Positions 6,558 to 9,590 of a stretch of 9,590 bases of DNA are shown here, one piece after another; position 1 is the stretch's first letter, and every line of letters starts with the position of its first letter. The position numbers and the translations under genes are program-made. The notes beneath the pieces are model-generated. The model did no database searches. It worked only from the letters and a program-made list of their open reading frames with translations, and was not told the origin of the DNA. The DNA is from JBBSEZ01 sp038239195 (lineage in GTDB: Bacteria > Planctomycetota > Planctomycetia > Gemmatales > Gemmataceae), in NCBI GenBank assembly GCA_038239195.1, contig JBBSEZ010000385.1:1-9590 (forward strand), written 5' to 3'.

Positions 6558-7730
6558 TCAGCGGCTCACCTTGACCTTCGGCAGCGCCTTCCGAAAGGCG
6601 GCGAGGCCCTTGTCGGTGATCTTGGCCCCCGACACGTCGATCTGCTGGAGCTCTGTCAGCGCCTGGAGATGAAGCAGGCCGGCGTCGGTGATCGGCAGGT
6701 TCCACAGGTCGATCTTGCGCAGGCCCTTGAGCTTGCTCACGTAGGCCAGCCCGGCGTCGGTGAGGGCGCTCCCGCCCAGCGCCAGGACTTGCAGCGACTT
6801 CAGCGCGGCGAGGTGTTTGGCCCCGTCGTCGGTCAACTCGCTGCGCAACAGCGACAGCTCGCGGAGCTCGGGCATGCCGGTCAGGGAGGGCAGCCCCGGC
6901 CCCTTGACCTTGGTGCCGGTCAAATCGAGACGGGCGAGCTTCGTCATCTTGCTCAGGGACGATAGCCCGTTGTCGCTGACGGCGGTCTCGGCGAGGTTCA
7001 ACTCGCGCAACCCGGTCATGCCGGCGAGGGGGACCAGGGACTTGTCGGTGAGGGTGGTGCTGGAGAGGTCGAGGGCCTGCAAGCGAGGCAGCGACTTCAG
7101 TGCGGAGAGGTCGGCGCCGCTGACCTTGGTGGAGGCCAGGCGCAGCACTTCGAGCTTGTCCAGTTTCTGGAGGGAGGCCAGTCCCACGTCGGTGACGCCG
7201 GTGTAGCGCAGGTCGAGCTCGCGCAGGTCCTTCATGGTGGCGAGAGTCGGCAGGCCCTTGTTGCCGACGCGCGTGCCGAGCAGGCTGAGCGAGCGCAGGG
7301 CGGTCAGGCCCTTGAGCCGCTCCAGCCCGTTGTCGCTGACGGCGGTGCTGCCGACGCGCAGCTCTTCCAGGGCGGTCAGGCCCTTGAACTGGTCGAGCCC
7401 CTTGTCGGTGATGGCGGCGCCATCGAGGCGCAAGGCTCGCAACTTCTTCAGGCCGGCGAGGTGGACGAGGCCGGCGTCGGTGACGCGCGTGCCGACGAAG
7501 GTAAGCTCCTCGAGCTGGGGGAGCGCCTTGAGATGAACCAGGTCCTCGTCGCGGGCCCGGGCGCCGAAGAACACGATGCCCTTGACCGCCTTGCTCTTGG
7601 CGTCGCGGTCGATGCGGGCGCCCAGCGCGTCGATCGCGGCGAGGGCCTTCGCCTCCGCCCCGCCTTTGGGCTCGGCGGCCCCCAGGGTCGTCGAGAGACC
7701 AGCCAGCAAGAGCGCGCAGCAGAAACGCAT
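6558..7730 (-). CDS. Secreted leucine-rich repeat protein, 13 exact-length 24-residue repeats
   Basis: The 390-residue protein starts with a Sec signal peptide (MRFCCALLLAGLSTTLGAAE, cleavage probably near A18-A19), then a Lys/Asp-rich helix and cap (20-63). Next come 13 leucine-rich repeats whose first position falls exactly every 24 residues from L64 to L376 with no insertion or deletion. Consensus: L-x-x-L-x-x-L-x-x-L-x-x-L-x-L-x-x-T-x-[VI]-[TS]-D-x-G. The array ends in 'LAAFRKALPKVKVSR'. Such LRRs form curved solenoids for protein binding, here in the periplasm or at the surface; no enzymatic domain is attached. GAGAGG lies 6 bases before the ATG. It is the second of two tandem LRR genes (16 bases apart), probably from an old duplication since the array length and N-termini differ. 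The partner or ligand is unknown. Confidence 0.92.
   Translation of the reverse strand: MRFCCALLLAGLSTTLGAAEPKGGAEAKALAAIDALGARIDRDAKSKAVKGIVFFGARARDEDLVHLKALPQLEELTFVGTRVTDAGLVHLAGLKKLRALRLDGAAITDKGLDQFKGLTALEELRVGSTAVSDNGLERLKGLTALRSLSLLGTRVGNKGLPTLATMKDLRELDLRYTGVTDVGLASLQKLDKLEVLRLASTKVSGADLSALKSLPRLQALDLSSTTLTDKSLVPLAGMTGLRELNLAETAVSDNGLSSLSKMTKLARLDLTGTKVKGPGLPSLTGMPELRELSLLRSELTDDGAKHLAALKSLQVLALGGSALTDAGLAYVSKLKGLRKIDLWNLPITDAGLLHLQALTELQQIDVSGAKITDKGLAAFRKALPKVKVSR
6606..7541 (-). repeat. 13 x 72-bp leucine-rich repeat array
   Basis: This is the coding form of the 13 repeats (residues 64-375), 936 bases = 13 x 72. DNA identity between units is moderate, with recurring cores such as 'GTCGGTGA' and 'CCGGCGTCGGTG', so the conservation is mainly at protein level. 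The strict 72-base register is unusual for so long an array. Confidence 0.8.
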
Positions 7731-7746
7731 CGGGGGCCTCTCAATT

Positions 7747-8649
7747 TCACCGATTGATCTTCGCGGCCGGCAGCGCCGCCTGGAGCGCCGCGACGCCCTT
7801 GGCGGTGGTCTGGGTGCCGGCGAGCTGGAGGCTCGCCAGCGCCTTGAGCCCTTCCAGGTGTTTCAGCCCCGCGTCGGTCACGGGACAGCCGCTGAGCGCG
7901 AGGCGCTCGAGCGACTTGAGCCCTGCCAGGCGGGCCAGGCCAGGCCCCTTGATCCGCGTCTCCCCCAGGTCGAGGCGCGTCAAGGCGGTCAGGCCCTTGA
8001 GGTGAACGAGCCCGGCGTCGGTGATCGGCGTGCGATACAGGCTCAGTACGGAGAGCGCGCGGAGCCCGGCCACGTGCGCCAACCCGGCGTCGGTGATGTT
8101 GGTGCCGGCCAGGCTGAGCGTGTCGAGCTTGCCGAGCTTGCGCAGCGAGGCCAGGTTGCCCCCGCTCACGGCCGTGTCGCTGAGGTTGAGGTACGTGAGG
8201 CCCTTCATGCCTTCGAGGTTGACCAGCCCCGCGTCGGTGATGCGCGTGCCGCGCAGGTCGAGCACTTGCAGGCCTACTAGCCCCTTGACGTTGGCCAGCC
8301 CGACGTCGGTGATGGGGACGTTGTAAAGGTCGAGCGAGCGCAGCGACGTCCCCCGCAGGTGTACCAGGTCGGTGTCGGTAGCCTTGCTGCCGAACAGGCT
8401 GATGCCGACGACGTCCTTGCCCTCCACCTCGAAGGTGGCGCCCAGCTCCTTGAGGGCGAGCAGGTTCTTCGGCAGCACCTTGGGCAGCACCTTGGGCACG
8501 TCCTTGGGCTTGTCCTTGGCCTTGATCTTGTCCTTCTTGTCTTTCTTGTCTTTGGGCGGGACCTTGGGGCCCTGCGCGAGCGCCTGGCCCCTCGCCAGAA
8601 CGGCCAGGGCCAGCAGTCCCACCAGGAGAACGATGTAACGTCGCGCCAT
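7747..8649 (-). CDS. Secreted leucine-rich repeat protein with Lys/Pro-rich N-terminal linker
   Basis: The 300-residue protein has a signal peptide (MARRYIVLLVGLLALAVLARGQALAQ, with an 'ALA' cleavage site near 23-25). A Lys/Pro/Asp-rich linker follows at 27-61 ('KDKKDKKDKIKAKDKPKD', then 'VPKVLPKVLPKN'). A short cap (62-94) leads to eight leucine-rich repeats at 95-285, the first of 23 residues and seven of 24, with the same T-x-[IV]-T-D-x-G-L consensus as its neighbour. The end 'VAALQAALPAAKINR' matches the neighbour's 'LAAFRKALPKVKVSR', which supports a common origin. The ATG at 8649 is chosen over an upstream one at 8742 because it places the signal peptide at the N-terminus and has GAGGGAGG just upstream. 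A basic linker on an exported LRR could bind acidic surface polymers or anchor the protein; this is inference. Confidence 0.9.
   Translation of the reverse strand: MARRYIVLLVGLLALAVLARGQALAQGPKVPPKDKKDKKDKIKAKDKPKDVPKVLPKVLPKNLLALKELGATFEVEGKDVVGISLFGSKATDTDLVHLRGTSLRSLDLYNVPITDVGLANVKGLVGLQVLDLRGTRITDAGLVNLEGMKGLTYLNLSDTAVSGGNLASLRKLGKLDTLSLAGTNITDAGLAHVAGLRALSVLSLYRTPITDAGLVHLKGLTALTRLDLGETRIKGPGLARLAGLKSLERLALSGCPVTDAGLKHLEGLKALASLQLAGTQTTAKGVAALQAALPAAKINR
7795..8367 (-). repeat. Leucine-rich repeat array, 8 units of about 72 bp
   Basis: Residues 95-285 of the LRR protein: one 69-base unit and seven 72-base units. Recurrent 'GGCGTCGGTGAT'-type cores mark the TDAG turns in the + strand. 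Confidence 0.75.
8471..8530 (-). repeat. Degenerate 12-bp tandem repeat coding the PKVL/PKD linker
   Basis: On the + strand, GGCAGCACCTTG occurs exactly at 8471-8482 and 8483-8494. Diverging copies follow: GGCACGTCCTTG (8495-8506), GGCTTGTCCTTG (8507-8518) and GCCTTGATCTTG (8519-8530). The array codes the 4-residue P-K-x-x / K-D-K-x periodic linker and could change length by slippage. Confidence 0.75.
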
Positions 8650-8652
8650 CTG

Positions 8653-8660
8653 CCTCCCTC
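8653..8660 (-). promoter_or_regulatory. Shine-Dalgarno sequence for the first LRR gene
   Basis: On the - strand GAGGGAGG ends 3 bases before the ATG at 8649, a strong purine match that supports this start over the upstream ATG at 8742. Confidence 0.55.
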
Positions 8661-8667
8661 GTACGTG

Positions 8668-8702
8668 CCCAGGTCGCGCGTCGATTCGCGGTCGCACCTG
8701 GG
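8668..8702. promoter_or_regulatory. Inverted repeat in the leader of the LRR gene cluster
   Basis: CCCAGGT at 8668-8674 and ACCTGGG at 8696-8702 form perfect 7-base arms around a 21-base spacer. It lies 18 to 53 bases upstream of the first LRR start. It could be an operator for a dimeric regulator, an mRNA leader hairpin, or the end of the upstream gene's transcript; no T-run follows on the - strand, so a classical intrinsic terminator is unlikely. Confidence 0.4.
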
Positions 8703-8705
8703 AGG

Positions 8706-8735
8706 ATGATAACCCAGCGAGGGTGTCGGGGCCAG
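8706..8735 (-). promoter_or_regulatory. Possible promoter of the LRR-methyltransferase cluster
   Basis: On the - strand TATCAT (8706-8711) differs from the -10 consensus by one base and lies in a small AT-rich spot in a GC-rich region. The best -35 candidate, CTGGCC (8730-8735, spacing 18), matches only 3 of 6 positions. Transcription would begin near 8698-8701, at or inside the inverted repeat at 8668-8702. This is weak evidence. Confidence 0.22.
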
Positions 8736-8787
8736 TCCCCACTTGCGACTTGCCCGTCCCTGGAGGGGCGTGCGACGGCGGAGATGG

Positions 8788-9408
8788 TCAACTTCTGCCC
8801 AGCGCCCAATCGACCGCCCAGCACCCCCGCACGTGGGGGCCTCCCGCCCGGCAGTGGTCGAGCACCAACGAATCGGTGCAGCCAGCGTCTTCGAGGGCGT
8901 CGGCCAGCACCGGCACCTCGTCGAAGTTGCCGCCCTCGCGGATGGTCTGCGCCAGGCGCACGACGGTGCCGTCCTTCCACGCGATGCATTCCGGAGACAG
9001 CTCGGGCAGAGGGCGGAAGAGGTTGCCGAAGACGTCGCGGACCAGGTGGGCCTGGGCGGCGCGCTCGACGCCCCAACCGTCGAGCCTGATCTCGGCCGCC
9101 GCCTCGGCGCACAGCCGCGCCGCCTCCAGGGCCCGCTCCCTGGCCGGGAGCTCGCCGCCGATCTGCGCGGCGCGATGGGCCGCCCGCGCCGCCAGCCGGG
9201 CCGCCCCGATGGCGCTGATTCTGCGCGAAGCGTCCCAGGCCGTGCGCGCCGCCATCGGCAGCTTCTCGCCGCCCGGCAGGGAGTCGGCGTAGCGCTCGGC
9301 CACGACGACGCCCTCCATGCTCCGCCAGCTCTCGAGGATTGGCCAGATGCGCCTGTAGCAGGCGCACGCGAACAGGCGCAGCCGGCGATCGCTGATGGGC
9401 GGGCGCAC
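8788..9408 (-). CDS. Planctomycete-type 'RLRLFACACYRR / PHVRGCW' domain protein, short N-terminus
   Basis: The 206-residue soluble protein matches a family I remember as highly multiplied in Gemmataceae. Marks: 'SDRRLRLFACACYRRIWPIL' (6-25), 'VVVAERYADSL' (34-44), an Ala/Arg-rich helical middle (50-120), 'LVRDVFGNLFRPLP' (122-135), 'VRLAQTIREGGNFDEVPVLA' (150-169) and 'ALEDAGCTDSLVLDHCRAGG' (171-190) leading to 'PHVRGCWAVDWALGR'. Members usually begin with about 20-30 extra residues of the type 'M..AEWL...DP..ML.FLRG', absent here. The start is GTG at 9408 with a TGA codon directly before it and GAGAAG 7 bases upstream, so no longer in-frame N-terminus is possible. Function is unknown; related proteins are often annotated with or near TIGR02996 or SMI1/KNR4-like domains. 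It ends 138 bases before the LRR gene on the same strand. A truncated or decaying copy is possible. Confidence 0.75.
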   Translation of the reverse strand: MRPPISDRRLRLFACACYRRIWPILESWRSMEGVVVAERYADSLPGGEKLPMAARTAWDASRRISAIGAARLAARAAHRAAQIGGELPARERALEAARLCAEAAAEIRLDGWGVERAAQAHLVRDVFGNLFRPLPELSPECIAWKDGTVVRLAQTIREGGNFDEVPVLADALEDAGCTDSLVLDHCRAGGPHVRGCWAVDWALGRS

Positions 9409-9590
9409 TCATGGGCTTCTCGTGTACGCGCGACGACCGTCCCCCATTTAGCCGCCGAGCTCGGCTCGGCGCGACGCCCGCCGCGCCCCGCAACCCGGGC
9501 GGCGAAATAAGAATCGTAACAACGCGCCCCCGTCCCCCCCGCGCGGGGTGATGCCGGCACACCCGCGTGGCCGCCAGCCGCCACCCGATC
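9409..9590. other. Right-end non-coding stretch with a 12-bp palindrome and an AT-rich patch
   Basis: No convincing gene is seen in these 182 bases. GCCGAGCTCGGC at 9454-9465 is a perfect 12-base palindrome about 46 bases upstream of the GTG start and could be an operator. The patch at 9504-9523 (GAAATAAGAATCGTAACAAC) is AT-rich against its surroundings and is a likely place for promoter elements on the - strand; TTGTTA (9517-9522) resembles a -35 box but no -10 sits at normal spacing. Confidence 0.35.

Noticed and set aside
4580..6965. Long + strand open frames (4580-5557 and 5667-6965) antisense to the membrane protein, methyltransferase and LRR genes
   Set aside because: The compositions are typical antisense shadows (Gln/Arg/Gly/Ala), and the - strand frames carry transmembrane, SAM-binding and LRR signatures.
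6606..8367. Regular repeats that could be mistaken for a CRISPR array
   Set aside because: The 72-base periodicity is coding, in frame and explained by 24-residue leucine-rich repeats; there are no constant repeats with unique spacers.
7448..9562. A 704-codon open frame on the - strand spanning the LRR gene and the right-end gene
   Set aside because: It overlaps three well-supported genes in another frame, and its Arg/Gly/Ala/Pro-rich product has no motifs; it is a by-product of GC-rich codon use.

Overview
The window is GC-rich (third codon positions are mostly G or C). Its proteins are of kinds I associate with planctomycetes of the Gemmataceae group: an FG-GAP/ASPIC-UnbV protein, secreted leucine-rich repeat proteins with a 24-residue TD-G-L repeat, short secreted proteins of unknown function, and a protein of the 'RLRLFACACYRR ... 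PHVRGCW' type. The assignment rests on remembered family style, not on a search. No rRNA, tRNA, CRISPR array, transposase or phage gene is visible.

Layout. Positions 1-3514 read on the + strand: a 5'-truncated FG-GAP/ASPIC-UnbV gene (6-1166), a small membrane-anchored cysteine protein (1238-1579), an FtsX/MacB-type permease (1563-2756) and its ABC ATPase (2786-3514). The small gene overlaps the permease by 17 bases and the ATPase follows after 29 bases, so these three look like one transport unit. The FG-GAP gene ends 71 bases upstream and may belong to the same transcript. Positions 3548-9408 read on the - strand, in transcription order: a 'PHVRGCW'-type protein (9408-8788), two LRR proteins in tandem (8649-7747 and 7730-6558), a SAM methyltransferase (6536-5733), a polytopic membrane protein with a DUF2071-like C-terminus (5698-4145) and a small secreted protein (4045-3548). 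Gaps between the LRR, methyltransferase and DUF2071-type genes are 16, 21 and 34 bases, so they could be cotranscribed. The two gene blocks converge at 3515-3547.

How they may work together. The + block fits a cell-envelope exporter or lipoprotein-handling machine of the MacB/LolCDE class with an extra small single-pass Cys protein. The - block combines exported LRR scaffolds, a soluble methyltransferase and an inner-membrane protein; nothing in the sequence fixes a shared pathway, and the adjacency may simply reflect compact genome organisation.

The signals most worth checking are the perfect 23-base inverted repeat (49-71/105-127), which ends where FG-GAP homology begins, the small Cys protein coupled to the FtsX permease, and the membrane-DUF2071 fusion. 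I see no strong evidence for an entirely new defence or biosynthetic system. There is no gene-free stretch over 300 bases; the longest is the 182-base right end.
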